A DNA stretch of 64,000 nt from Acidobacteriota bacterium (GTDB taxonomy: Bacteria > Acidobacteriota > Terriglobia > Terriglobales > Acidobacteriaceae): contig JAFDVW010000001.1 of assembly GCA_018268755.1 (NCBI GenBank), positions 62,001-126,000 of the forward strand, read 5' to 3'. This document shows positions 43,875 through 55,389 of this stretch, in pieces. Positions within the stretch are counted from its first letter, which is position 1. Each line of letters opens with the position of its first letter. The position numbers were made by a program, and so were the translations under genes. The notes below the pieces were generated by a model, which worked only from the letters and a program-made list of their open reading frames with translations, was not told where the DNA came from and made no database searches.

Positions 43875-44117
43875 TTATTCTTCCTGCAATTGTCTGCGCA
43901 TTACGCGGCCCCCGATGATCAGCACCAGTCCCACCCCAAACAGCGCGGCAATCATGATCAGGAAACCTTCCCGATGCCCGTGCCGCAAGCCCGCGGGCAA
44001 AAAGAAAATCACCAGGAAAGCGGCCACCCACAATACCCCGCCCACAATCGAGAGAGCCTTGCCGCATTCCAGCTTATCTTCGGCCCTGTCTTCCGACTTA
44101 TTTGCCGCTTCGGCCAT
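43875..44117 (-). CDS. Small two-helix membrane protein in the ETF cluster
   Basis: An 80-residue protein with a charged N terminus and two membrane helices (about residues 22-42 and 51-69), ending MRRQLQEE. No family is recognised. A perfect AGGAGG lies five bases before the ATG, so it is surely translated. It lies between etfB (95 bases upstream) and etfA (48 bases downstream) on the same strand, probably in one operon. This location would suit a membrane attachment or assembly partner for the ETF system, but no motif supports a specific role. Confidence 0.75.
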   Translation of the reverse strand: MAEAANKSEDRAEDKLECGKALSIVGGVLWVAAFLVIFFLPAGLRHGHREGFLIMIAALFGVGLVLIIGGRVMRRQLQEE

Positions 44118-44212
44118 AATGCCTCCTGAGTCCCGGGGGGACGTCGCAGGTAGTATGGCGGGCGTCCAAGGTCATTGCTGTGACCCGCATCACCGACGGG
44201 GCAGACCAGGGC

Positions 44213-44983
44213 TTACAGGACGCGGACCTCGTTGCGCAGCTTCTCCACCAGCTGTTTGGCCACTTCCGCGGCCGGACCTTGCAGAAATTCCGTATTTTTG
44301 GTCTTTTGCGGGACGTACAGCTTTTCAATCTTCTGCAGGTTCGGGCCCAGGACCGCCTGCACTTCCGCCAGGGTCACTTTGCGCAGCGGCTTGTTCTTGG
44401 CCTGCTTGATCCCAATGAGCGTGGCGTAGCGCAATTTGTTGATGCCGGACTGAATGGTAAGCACGGCGGGCAGCGGCATATCCACAAACTGGAAGTAGCC
44501 GGCTTCGAGTTCCCGCTTCACCTGGATGCCGCCATCGGTCTTTTCAATCTGCATGATGATAGTGGCATGCGGCCAGCCCAGCAGCTCGGCCAAGACCACT
44601 CCGGTCTGGGCATAGCCGTAGTCATCGGACTGCAGTCCGGTAAAAATCAGGTCAAATTTTTCGTCTTTGATGGCCTCGGCGAAGGCGCGCGCGGTATTGA
44701 AAGCGTCCAGTCCGACAAAGGCGTTGTCTTCCAGGTGAATGGCGCGGTCCGCGCCTTTGGCCAAGGCTTCGCGCAACACCTGCCCGGCCCGCGTGGGGCC
44801 GGAAGTGATGACGACCACCTCGCCGCCATGTTTCTCCTTTTGGCGGAGGGCCTCCTCCAACGCATAAGCGTCGGGCTCGTTTACTTCGTAGGAAACATCT
44901 TCACGGATCCACGCCCCTGATTCGTTGAGCTTGAGGGGAGCGTCTTTCTGCGGGACCTGCTTCATGCAGACGAGAATCTTCAC
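44213..44983 (-). CDS. etfB: Electron transfer flavoprotein, beta subunit
   Basis: The small ETF subunit (256 residues), which binds AMP and docks to dehydrogenases. It begins KILVCMKQVPQKDAPLKL. The ETF-beta signature region is VKRELEAGYFQFVDMPLPAV, then LTIQSGINKLRYATLIGIKQAKNKP, the family pattern near residues 170-205. LIFTGLQSDDYGYAQTGVVLAELLGWP is also typical. The start is GTG at 44983, with GGAG about five bases upstream; the sequence begins at the conserved N terminus, so this start is firm. It is the first gene of the ETF operon. Confidence 0.96.
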   Translation of the reverse strand: MKILVCMKQVPQKDAPLKLNESGAWIREDVSYEVNEPDAYALEEALRQKEKHGGEVVVITSGPTRAGQVLREALAKGADRAIHLEDNAFVGLDAFNTARAFAEAIKDEKFDLIFTGLQSDDYGYAQTGVVLAELLGWPHATIIMQIEKTDGGIQVKRELEAGYFQFVDMPLPAVLTIQSGINKLRYATLIGIKQAKNKPLRKVTLAEVQAVLGPNLQKIEKLYVPQKTKNTEFLQGPAAEVAKQLVEKLRNEVRVL

Positions 44984-45097
44984 GGTAGCTCCACGGGCAA
45001 ACGGGATAGTATAAATCAGCGCCGCGCCCTGGCGCGGTGCGCCGCCGCGCTGATATGACTCGGGAACATTTCGGGGGAGACCGCCCCTGCGCCGCAG

Positions 45098-45373
45098 CTA
45101 CTCGGTAAAGACCACCGACTGCACCCCGGAAATCTCAAAGCGCTTGCGGCAGCGCATGTTCTTGCAGGCCATCATGTCATCTTTGCGCAACATATAAGAA
45201 CGGGCCTTGGCGAATTTGGCGCGGTCGCGATCATCGGCGCGGCCGGGAATCTGGCGCTTCTTGGTGCGCACCAGCCAGGTAATTTCATATTCCGCCGCCT
45301 GGCGGCAATGAGGACAATTCAGTGTGGCAGGTTTGCGGTCGGTACGCTCGTCGAAGAAATCGCGCTCATCCAT
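45098..45373 (-). CDS. Zinc-ribbon-like small protein
   Basis: A 91-residue soluble protein with two cysteine pairs, CPHC (residues 20-23) and CKNMRC (70-75), that could bind a zinc ion. Between them lies a basic stretch with TKKRQIPGRADDRDRAKF. No family beyond the zinc-ribbon pattern is recognised. It may bind nucleic acid. It is transcribed alone, divergent from the small basic gene at 45454, with 115 bases between its stop and the etfB start. Confidence 0.65.
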   Translation of the reverse strand: MDERDFFDERTDRKPATLNCPHCRQAAEYEITWLVRTKKRQIPGRADDRDRAKFAKARSYMLRKDDMMACKNMRCRKRFEISGVQSVVFTE

Positions 45374-45453
45374 AATTATGACCTTTGGTCATCGCTGCAG
45401 TTCAGCTTTAGATTATTACAGTTCCCTTCCCCCCGGCTATGGCAAGATGAGGC

Positions 45454-45630
45454 ATGGCGGGAAAACGGAAAAAGAAAAAGGCCTTCCGCGCGGTGGAGGC
45501 GGTGAAGGCGTTGGCGCGGGAGAGAATTGGCGCGCCCCCGCCGGAACAGGTTGTCCCCAATAAGCGGAAGAAACAAGCCGAGAAGCACAAACCGTCGCTG
45601 CAGCAGATTCTCGACGACTCCCTGGCCTAG
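45454..45630 (+). CDS. Small basic protein (58 aa)
   Basis: A short frame encoding MAGKRKKKKAFRAVEAVKAL and ending in KPSLQQILDDSLA. It is highly basic at the start and in the middle (NKRKKQAEKHK), with a short acidic end. There is no clear ribosome site at usual spacing, but GAGG lies close to the ATG. The sequence lacks the low-complexity look of chance frames and ends on a well-formed helix. I do not recognise it. It may be a nucleic-acid-binding protein, and its reality needs homologues. Confidence 0.45.
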   Translation: MAGKRKKKKAFRAVEAVKALARERIGAPPPEQVVPNKRKKQAEKHKPSLQQILDDSLA

Positions 45631-45649
45631 TCCACACCTTCCGGGCCGG

Positions 45650-46075
45650 CTAATTCCCCGTATAGCAAACCACCGAAGCGCTCATGGAATCGGTGACGAT
45701 GGCGCCCGAGGACGAGATATTTCCCGCGCTACTGTTAGTGGTCACGGTCGCGCTGATCAGGGTTGTGCCGCAGGCCAGGCCGGTGGCCGTGATGAGTCCG
45801 TGCGCGTCCACCGTGACCATGTCGGGAGTGCTTGACGCCCAGGTCACCTGGTTGGTGATGTCCTTGGTGACCGGGGGGTGGATGTAAGTTCCGAGGGCGC
45901 GAAGCTGCGCCGTCGCCCCGGCATTGGCACTGACTGGAATGGTCGCGTCCCCGAAAGTTTGCGCATCCGGCTCAATCTTGAGGGAAACCAATTGTTGTTC
46001 GTGCCCACAACTCACCAAGGCACCGCTCAGGGCCAGCGCTACAATAAGGATGCCCAAACACCGGATCCTGTCCAT
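45650..46075 (-). CDS. Exported Ig-like (BIG2) domain lipoprotein
   Basis: A 141-residue lipoprotein with lipobox LVSC (GALVSCGHEQ) near residue 23. The mature part is a single bacterial Ig-like domain of the BIG2 kind: VSLKIEPDAQTFGDATIPVS, then TWASSTPDMVTVDAHGLITATGLACGTTLISAT over about residues 77-109. Such domains are structural or adhesive. The ATG at 46075 is chosen because AGGAG stands five bases upstream; a GTG two codons earlier would overlap that site. It is transcribed alone. No catalytic domain is attached. Confidence 0.8.
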   Translation of the reverse strand: MDRIRCLGILIVALALSGALVSCGHEQQLVSLKIEPDAQTFGDATIPVSANAGATAQLRALGTYIHPPVTKDITNQVTWASSTPDMVTVDAHGLITATGLACGTTLISATVTTNSSAGNISSSGAIVTDSMSASVVCYTGN

Positions 46076-46158
46076 GGCCACTCCTGTGGTTTGCTGAAAT
46101 GAGAAGCCCCGGGGGAAAGCTCAATTTATTCGAACCCCTGGCAAAAGACAACCAGGAG

Positions 46159-47193
46159 CTATTTTTTTACCGCGCTCGCCACCAGCTCGACAAACTGCCG
46201 CACATCCTCTTCCGTAGTGTCAAAGGAACACATCCAACGCACCATGTTCTGCTCTTCGTTCCAAACATAGTAGAAATACTGTTTGCGGATGCGGGCGATG
46301 GCAGGGCGCGGGATGCAGGCAAACACTCCGTTAGCTTGCACTGGATAGGCAATCTCGACTTGCGGGATGCGGCTGAGTTCCTGCTCCAGAAGGCGGGCCA
46401 TGCGGTTCGAGTGCTCGGCGTTACGCTGCCATAATTTGCCGGTGAGCAGCGCATCCATTTGCGCCGCGATGTACCGCATCTTGGAAGCCAGCTGCATGCC
46501 CTGTTTGCGGCGATAGAGGAAATCGTGGGCCAGCCGGCGGTCAAAGAAGACCACCGCTTCGGCGGCCAGCGCGCCATTCTTGGTGCCCCCGAAAGAAAGC
46601 ACATCGACCCCGGCGTCGCGCGTCATTTTGCGCAAGCTAACGCCCAAGCTGACCGCGGCGTTGGCGATGCGCGCCCCATCCATGTGCAGATACATGTCAC
46701 GCTGGTGGGCAAAGCGGGCCAGGGCCTGGATTTCTTCCAGACCGTAGACCGTGCCAACCTCTGTCGCCTGGGTAATAGAAATGACTTTGGCCTGCACATG
46801 GTGCTGATCGCCGATGCCATGGTAGGCCGCGGCCACCGACTCCACGGTCAACTTGCCTTCACGCGTGGGGATAGGCAGCAGCTTGCAGCCGGTAAACTTT
46901 TCCGGAGCGCCGCACTCGTCGGTATTAATATGTGCGCCTTCGCTGCAGATCACGGCATGGTAGGGCTGGGTCAGCGCCTGCAGGCCCAGGCAGTTGGCAG
47001 CAGTGCCATTGAACACGAAGAAAACGGCAATCTCGCGCCCAAAGAGCTGTTCAAACCTGCGGACGGCGGCGGCGGTGTAAGGATCATCCCCATATCCGGG
47101 AACATGCCCCTGGTTCACCCGCGCGATGGCTTGCAAAACTGCGGGATGAACTCCGGCGTTGTTGTCGCTGGCAAAGCTGCGGCTCGATTTCAT
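46159..47193 (-). CDS. Low-specificity L-threonine aldolase-like enzyme
   Basis: A 344-residue PLP enzyme that splits L-threonine or beta-hydroxy amino acids into glycine and an aldehyde. It starts RSFASDNNAGVHPAVLQAI, and the PLP lysine is in LSFGGTKNGALAAEAVVF. LHMDGARIANAAVSLG and HINTDECGAPEKFTGCKLL are typical. All core parts are there and the length is normal. The ATG at 47193 starts at the family N terminus; a longer frame upstream to 47301 has no matching sequence. It is monocistronic. A beta-eliminating lyase of the same fold (for example tyrosine phenol-lyase-like) is less likely. Confidence 0.9.
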   Translation of the reverse strand: MKSSRSFASDNNAGVHPAVLQAIARVNQGHVPGYGDDPYTAAAVRRFEQLFGREIAVFFVFNGTAANCLGLQALTQPYHAVICSEGAHINTDECGAPEKFTGCKLLPIPTREGKLTVESVAAAYHGIGDQHHVQAKVISITQATEVGTVYGLEEIQALARFAHQRDMYLHMDGARIANAAVSLGVSLRKMTRDAGVDVLSFGGTKNGALAAEAVVFFDRRLAHDFLYRRKQGMQLASKMRYIAAQMDALLTGKLWQRNAEHSNRMARLLEQELSRIPQVEIAYPVQANGVFACIPRPAIARIRKQYFYYVWNEEQNMVRWMCSFDTTEEDVRQFVELVASAVKK

Positions 47194-47383
47194 GGCCCCC
47201 CCAATGTAGCAGAGCGGGTTGCCGATCCTGGAGGGGGCGCCCACTGCGGGAAGCGAGGCCGGACTGGGGTTTCCGAAACGAAATCCCCCCGGGACAAGCA
47301 CAGCTTCCCGGGCCCACCCAGTACCTCGGTTACTTGCTGCAAACCAGCCTTGCGGATAGATTCAGGCCATCTGGAGTGGGCGT

Positions 47384-47491
47384 ATGGTTTTAGTAGCGAG
47401 TTTCGTGATTGCGGCCTTCGGCGTGCTGTACCTTGCTGTGGCCACGGAAGAGCGGCACCTGGAAAAGGCCGCACGGCCGCGTAAACGCTAA
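47384..47491 (+). CDS. Possible 35-aa single-helix membrane peptide
   Basis: A short frame encoding MVLVASFVIAAFGVLYLAVA followed by a charged tail TEERHLEKAARPRKR. It has one membrane helix, and GGAG lies seven bases before the ATG. It stands alone between the divergent aldolase gene and the efflux operon. The combination of ribosome site, helix and positive tail suggests a real small membrane protein, but a chance frame is possible. Confidence 0.35.
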   Translation: MVLVASFVIAAFGVLYLAVATEERHLEKAARPRKR

Positions 47492-47667
47492 GTCTCCTTT
47501 CTCCCTTCCTTTGGAATTCCTGCCACGGTCGCTGTCCTTGCGCAATTTTTCGAGTCCAACCCTAGAAGCGGCGAATCAAACTACACTAAGATTTTGCTAA
47601 CGGGGCAAGGGTCACTCCGTTTTTCACAAGACTGCTTTTAACTCACTAATTCTAAGGTACTTAACGA

Positions 47668-48804
47668 ATGAATACTGCGATTTACGCAAAGTCTCGCGAC
47701 GGCAAAGGCGTGCACAAGTATTACCAGTTGGGGCTAAGTCTGGGTCTGGCTCTGATGCTGGCGGCAGGTTCCGCTTGCAGCAGCGGAAAGGCCACCGGCG
47801 AACAGCAGGCCCCGGGTGGCATCCCGGTCAAAGTGCAGGTGGCCCAGCAGGTCCCGGTGCATGATCTGACGGAGTATGTCGCAACGCTGAAATCACGGGA
47901 TTCGGCAATAATCATGCCCCAGGTGGACGGCCAGATCACCCAGATCTATGTGAAATCGGGCTCGCGGGTTGCCGCCGGCGCGCCTCTGTTGCAGATCGAC
48001 CCCTTGAAGCAGCAAGCCACGGTAAAGAGCCAGGAGAGCAGCCGCGCCGCCCAGATTGCCAATCTACAGTGGGCGCAGCAACAGTACGACCGCGCCAACG
48101 GCCTGTACGCGGCCGGCGTGGTGAGCAAGCAGGAATTTGACCAGGCCAAGAGCGCTCTGGATGCCGCCCAGGCCCAGCTGCATGCGCTGGAAGCCCAGGT
48201 CAGCGAACAACAGGTCCAGCTGCACTACTATCGCGTGGTGGCCCCGACTTCGGGCATCGTCGGCGACGTGCCGGTACGCGTGGGCGATCGTGTCACCAGT
48301 TCCACCCTGCTCACGACCGTGGATAAACCAGGTAGCCTGGAAGTCTACATTTACGTTCCGGTGGAGCGCTCCGGGCAATTGAAGCTGGGCTTGCCCGTAC
48401 AGGTGGTGGATGCCAGCGGCACGGTGGTGGCCGACAGCAAGATTACCTTCATTTCTCCGCAGGTGGACAACACCACCCAGACCGTCCTCGCCAAGGCGCA
48501 GATCGCCAACAACAATGACCGCCTGCGCACCGCGCAGTTCATCCGCGCCCGCATCATCTGGGGCACCGAGCAGAAGCCCGTGGTCCCGGTGCTGGCGGTA
48601 TCGCGCATCGGCGATCAATACTTCGTGTTCGTGGCCGAAGAGCAGAACGGCAAGACCATCGCACACCAGAGGCCGTTGCACATCGGCGACACGGTAGGCA
48701 ACAACTATGCCGTCCTCGATGGGATCAAGCCGGGAGAAAAGATCATCGTTTCCGGCACGCAGTTCCTGGTAGATGGCATGCCCGTCGTGATCCCTCAGGG
48801 CTGA
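47668..48804 (+). CDS. RND efflux periplasmic adaptor lipoprotein (AcrA/MexA-like)
   Basis: A 378-residue membrane-fusion lipoprotein that couples an RND pump to an outer-membrane channel. The lipobox ends GSAC at residue about 37. The order is: membrane-proximal and lipoyl half (ATLKSRDSAIIMPQVDGQI), short alpha-hairpin at about 95-170, second lipoyl half (YRVVAPTSGIVGDVPVRVGD), beta-barrel and a C-terminal domain with GIKPGEKIIVSGTQFLVDG. The ATG is preceded by AAGGT. The RND pump gene follows after 71 bases, forming an operon. No TolC-type gene follows, so the outer channel must be encoded elsewhere. Confidence 0.93.
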   Translation: MNTAIYAKSRDGKGVHKYYQLGLSLGLALMLAAGSACSSGKATGEQQAPGGIPVKVQVAQQVPVHDLTEYVATLKSRDSAIIMPQVDGQITQIYVKSGSRVAAGAPLLQIDPLKQQATVKSQESSRAAQIANLQWAQQQYDRANGLYAAGVVSKQEFDQAKSALDAAQAQLHALEAQVSEQQVQLHYYRVVAPTSGIVGDVPVRVGDRVTSSTLLTTVDKPGSLEVYIYVPVERSGQLKLGLPVQVVDASGTVVADSKITFISPQVDNTTQTVLAKAQIANNNDRLRTAQFIRARIIWGTEQKPVVPVLAVSRIGDQYFVFVAEEQNGKTIAHQRPLHIGDTVGNNYAVLDGIKPGEKIIVSGTQFLVDGMPVVIPQG

Positions 48805-48875
48805 TTTCTGCTTCTCGCACCCCAGCAGCCGCAGTACGACGCATCAAGAGTCTTGCAGTCATAAGGGCATAGTGC

Positions 48876-51998
<3,123 letters not shown>

Positions 51999-52023
51999 TA
52001 CTCTGTCCCGCAGGGTAACAGAC

Positions 52024-53052
52024 ATGGGCGATCAGGCCGGGCCGGACGAAACTACAGACCGCGCAGTTCTGGTCTTACGGGAAACCGACATTCGCGAGCT
52101 GCTCGACCCTTCCGCCTGCATCCAGGCGGTGGAGCGGGCGTTCTCCGCTTACTCGGGCGGGCAGGCAGAATTGCCCGCCGTCATTCATCTCGACGTCCCC
52201 GAGCAGCGCGGGGAAATCCACATTAAAGCCGGCCATCTGCACCACGGTCCTTATTACGCCGTGAAGATGGTCTCAGGATTTCCTGGCAACCCCGGATTGG
52301 GACGGCCCGCCAACGACGGTATGGTGGTGGTGTTCGAGGCCCGCACCGGCGCGCCCGCCGCCTTCCTGCTCGACAACGGATTCATCACCGACCTGCGCAC
52401 CGGCGCCGCCGGCGCGGTGGCGGCAAAATATCTTGCGCCGGAGAAAATCTCCACCATCGCCATCCTTGGCACCGGCGGACAGGCGCGTCATCAAGTGGAA
52501 ATGTTGGCGCGGGTACGCCGGTTTCAGGAAGTCCGCATCTGGGGGCGGGATGCCGGCAAGGCGTGGGCCTGCGCGGAGGAATTGAGCCGGCGTCCAGGCA
52601 TCTCGGCCTGCAATTTTGCCGTCGCCGACACGGCGCGGGAAGCTGTGGCCCCCGCCGACCTGGTGATTACCGTGACCGCCAGCCGCACGCCGCTGCTGCA
52701 AGCGGACTGGCTACGCTCCAATGCCACCGTGATCGCGGTTGGTTCGGACGGGCCGGACAAGCAGGAACTGGATGTCGCAGTCCTGGGGCGCGCAGACAAG
52801 ATTGTGGCCGACAGCATCGCGCAATGCCTGCGCATCGGCGAAATTCATCACGCGGTCGCGCAGGGCGCAATTCCTCAGGACAAAGTGGTCGAGCTGGGCG
52901 AGATCATTGCAGGACGCAAACTAGGACGGACCTCAAAAGAGGAGTTTATTGTCTGCGACCTGACCGGCGTGGGCGTGCAGGATGTTGCGGCAGCATCGCT
53001 GGTGATGGAACGGGCGCTGGCATCCCAGCGCGGCGAACGGATTGAGATTTAG
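52024..53052 (+). CDS. Ornithine cyclodeaminase / mu-crystallin family protein
   Basis: A 342-residue NAD(P)-dependent enzyme of the ornithine cyclodeaminase family, whose members deaminate ornithine to proline or reduce imines and ketimines. The substrate region has HIKAGHLHHGPYYAVKMVSGFPGN, with the Lys that binds the carboxylate. The dinucleotide fold is TIAILGTGGQARHQVEML, and the C-terminal part has CDLTGVGVQDVAAASLV. The ATG at 52024 is chosen because the longer frame overlaps the pump gene. A link to proline metabolism is possible: proline dehydrogenase is encoded at 62025, but not next to it. The true substrate cannot be read. Confidence 0.88.
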   Translation: MGDQAGPDETTDRAVLVLRETDIRELLDPSACIQAVERAFSAYSGGQAELPAVIHLDVPEQRGEIHIKAGHLHHGPYYAVKMVSGFPGNPGLGRPANDGMVVVFEARTGAPAAFLLDNGFITDLRTGAAGAVAAKYLAPEKISTIAILGTGGQARHQVEMLARVRRFQEVRIWGRDAGKAWACAEELSRRPGISACNFAVADTAREAVAPADLVITVTASRTPLLQADWLRSNATVIAVGSDGPDKQELDVAVLGRADKIVADSIAQCLRIGEIHHAVAQGAIPQDKVVELGEIIAGRKLGRTSKEEFIVCDLTGVGVQDVAAASLVMERALASQRGERIEI

Positions 53053-53115
53053 TTCACCCCATGTGTAGGGGCGGCTGTCCCTGGGTGGTTCGGGGTGGAA
53101 AATGAGAACTGTGGC

Positions 53116-53210
53116 GCGGGCACTCTTGCCCGCGTGGCCCGGACCCTGTTGATTCCTTACAAATTCTGCACAACATCATCATCGCACGGACAGCAGTGTC
53201 CGCTCCACAC
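53116..53210. repeat. GCGGGCACTCTTGCCCGC-type repeat, copy 2
   Basis: The convergent gap after the cyclodeaminase gene contains GCGGGCACTCTTGCCCGC (53116-53133) and then CGGACAGCAGTGTCCGCTCC (from 53187). The halves match the repeat at 31245-31296, with about 55 extra bases between. The palindromes might also act as transcription stops for the two converging genes. Confidence 0.6.
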
Positions 53211-53217
53211 AACTACC

Positions 53218-54387
53218 CTATGCCGCGCCACGCCGCTTAACTGCGGCGCGAGCCGGTTTCCCACGCCGGCCTAATTCCGCGAAGGCCTCATCCACCCGCG
53301 ACAGTCCCCGCAAGGTGTAATCCACGTCGTAGCCGAATCCCATGCGAATGTACTTTCCCGCCCCAAAGTGGTCGCCGGGAGTGATGAGCACGGAATATTC
53401 TTTGCGCAATTTGTCAAACAATGCGGCCGAAGAAATAGGCAGCTTGTAGCGCACGTAAGCGATGGCTCCGGCCTGGGGCGGAATATAGGTAAAGATGTCG
53501 TGGGCGCGAATCCACGCCTCAAGCCTGGGCAAGTTACGCCGTATGATGCTTCGTGTCCGCTGCAGGATTTTTTCCCGCCGTTCCGGCTCCATCATCACGC
53601 GGGCCAGGCGATCGGAGAGCAGGGTTGGCGTGAGCGTGGTGTAGTCACGGTATTGGCACAATTTGGCGATGGTCTTCGGCGGCGCGACAATCCAGCCAAT
53701 GCGCAGCCCGGGCGCACCAAAAGCTTTCGATAAGCCTGAAGTTACGATCACCTTGTCATACCGTCCCCAGAAGCTGGGAGAAATCGGCCCGCTCACCTCG
53801 GCCCCGCGATAAATCTCGTCCACCAGCAACCACGCGTTGGCGCGGCGGGCAATGCGAACGATCTCGTCCATTTCCTGGCTATTCAGGACGGAGCCGGTAG
53901 GATTGTTGGGATTGGTGACCACGATAAGGCCGGTCTTCCTGGTCACGGCTTTGCGCAAGCTTTCCACATCGAGGGCCCAGCGCAGCTGACCATTTTCACG
54001 GCGCTCCACCAAATGAAATGGGGCAGCCTTGCCCGCGTACGCGCGCGCCAGTCCCCACGCCTGCATGTAATTGGGCAGCATGACGGCGGCGTGCTCCGTC
54101 TTTTCCAGCAATCCCCACAGGGTGGTGAAGTTTGCCTCGGACCCGCCGTTGGTGACCAGCACATGCTCAGCCGTCACCCCGTACCAGGCGGCGATGTTCT
54201 CGCGCAGGGCTTGCGATCCGTCGGCTTCGGGATATTTCATCGCCAGGGAGAAGAAGGCGGCAGGGTCTTTGCCTTGCAGAATTTCTTCCAGCTTCAGCGG
54301 CAGGACGCCGCTTTCCGACAGGTTGAACTCCACTTCGTTCTCATATAGGCACTGCGTCCGCTCCATGCGGAAGAGATCGATGCGCAA
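53218..54387 (-). CDS. Class I/II PLP aminotransferase
   Basis: A 389-residue aminotransferase of fold type I. NGGSEANFTTLWGLL binds the PLP phosphate, TNPNNPTGSVLN contains the conserved Asn, VDEIYRGAE the Asp/Tyr pair and VTSGLSKAFGAPGLRIGW the PLP lysine. The C-terminal FGAGKYIRMGFGYD carries the substrate-carboxylate Arg. The start is TTG at 54387, chosen because a perfect AGGAGG stands six bases upstream; an ATG seven codons later lacks such a site. The substrate is unknown; the architecture resembles capreomycidine-synthase-like and aspartate-aminotransferase-like enzymes. It is transcribed alone, after the GH16 gene on the same strand. Confidence 0.9.
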   Translation of the reverse strand: MRIDLFRMERTQCLYENEVEFNLSESGVLPLKLEEILQGKDPAAFFSLAMKYPEADGSQALRENIAAWYGVTAEHVLVTNGGSEANFTTLWGLLEKTEHAAVMLPNYMQAWGLARAYAGKAAPFHLVERRENGQLRWALDVESLRKAVTRKTGLIVVTNPNNPTGSVLNSQEMDEIVRIARRANAWLLVDEIYRGAEVSGPISPSFWGRYDKVIVTSGLSKAFGAPGLRIGWIVAPPKTIAKLCQYRDYTTLTPTLLSDRLARVMMEPERREKILQRTRSIIRRNLPRLEAWIRAHDIFTYIPPQAGAIAYVRYKLPISSAALFDKLRKEYSVLITPGDHFGAGKYIRMGFGYDVDYTLRGLSRVDEAFAELGRRGKPARAAVKRRGAA

Positions 54388-54488
54388 GGACGCCTCCTGC
54401 GGGCCGCCGGCCCGAGGCGTCAATGTAGCAGAGGGTCGAGAGGGTGTAAATCAGCTTCTCCCGCCAGCATGACCGCAGGACAGACCGC

Positions 54489-55340
54489 TTAGGAGCCAGA
54501 GCGGGTATAGACCCGCACATAATCCACCAGCATGGTTTGGGGAAATACGGTGGTGTTGTCGGGCGGGCCGGGCCAATCGCCTCCCACCGCCAGATTCAAA
54601 ATCAGAAAAAAGGGATGATCGAACTCCCACACCGCCCCTTGCGGAAGCTGGTTGGGAGTGAAGCTGCCGTAGAAAGCGCTGTCCACGTAAAAGCGCACGA
54701 TGTTCTTTTCCCACTCCACCGCGTAGACATGGAAATCATCCGAAAAATTTCCGCTGCTCAAGGTATAGGTCTGCGACAGCCCCACGCCGCCAATGTATCC
54801 CGGGCCGTGGATGCTGCCGTAAATTTTGGCCGGTTCGAGGCCGATGTTCTCCATGACATCAATTTCGCCGCATGCCGGCCAGCTCACCAGGTCGATGTTG
54901 TTGCCCAGCATCCAGAAAGCCGGCCACATGCCCTGGCCTGCAGGAATTTTGATGCGCGCTTCAAAGCGTCCATAGGTCTGGCTGAATTTCCCTTTGGTCA
55001 GCAGACGCGCCGAGGTGTAGTCGCGGACATTATTGTCCGAGCAAAGAAAGGACGGCTCGTGCAAAGTGCTGATCACCAGGTTCCCGCCCTGGACCTGGGC
55101 GTTCTCCAGACGGTTGGTATAGCACTCGAGTTCGTTGTTTCCCCAGCCGCCGCCGCCGAGATCGTATCCCCACTTCGTGGAGTCGGGCGCGGAACCATCG
55201 GCGCCGTTGAACTCGTCGCTCCAACTCAAAGTCCAGCCGCTGGCCGGTGGGGGAGTCGTAGAACCGCCGCCTCCACATTGCAACATCAGGGCGGAGACCG
55301 AAAAAAGAAGAACATAGAAAAACGCCGGATATCTCGACAC
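54489..55340 (-). CDS. Glycoside hydrolase family 16 beta-glucanase
   Basis: A 283-residue secreted endo-glycanase (laminarinase/lichenase-like). Residues 1-22 are a signal peptide ending LMLQC, which may be a lipobox with an unusual Gln at -1. After a short Thr/Pro linker the GH16 jelly-roll starts SWSDEFNGADGSAPD. The catalytic motif is GEIDVMENIG, with the nucleophile and acid/base glutamates of the E-I-D-x-x-E pattern. WPAFWMLGNNID and FHVYAVEWEKNIVRFYVD are typical. The start is GTG, with GGAG six bases upstream. It follows the GH116 gene by 49 bases on the same strand, so both probably form an operon for plant or fungal glucan breakdown. Confidence 0.94.
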   Translation of the reverse strand: MSRYPAFFYVLLFSVSALMLQCGGGGSTTPPPASGWTLSWSDEFNGADGSAPDSTKWGYDLGGGGWGNNELECYTNRLENAQVQGGNLVISTLHEPSFLCSDNNVRDYTSARLLTKGKFSQTYGRFEARIKIPAGQGMWPAFWMLGNNIDLVSWPACGEIDVMENIGLEPAKIYGSIHGPGYIGGVGLSQTYTLSSGNFSDDFHVYAVEWEKNIVRFYVDSAFYGSFTPNQLPQGAVWEFDHPFFLILNLAVGGDWPGPPDNTTVFPQTMLVDYVRVYTRSGS

Positions 55341-55389
55341 ACTTTACTCCCAGGGCCTGACACTACGCCAAGACACAACGCAGCAGAAG

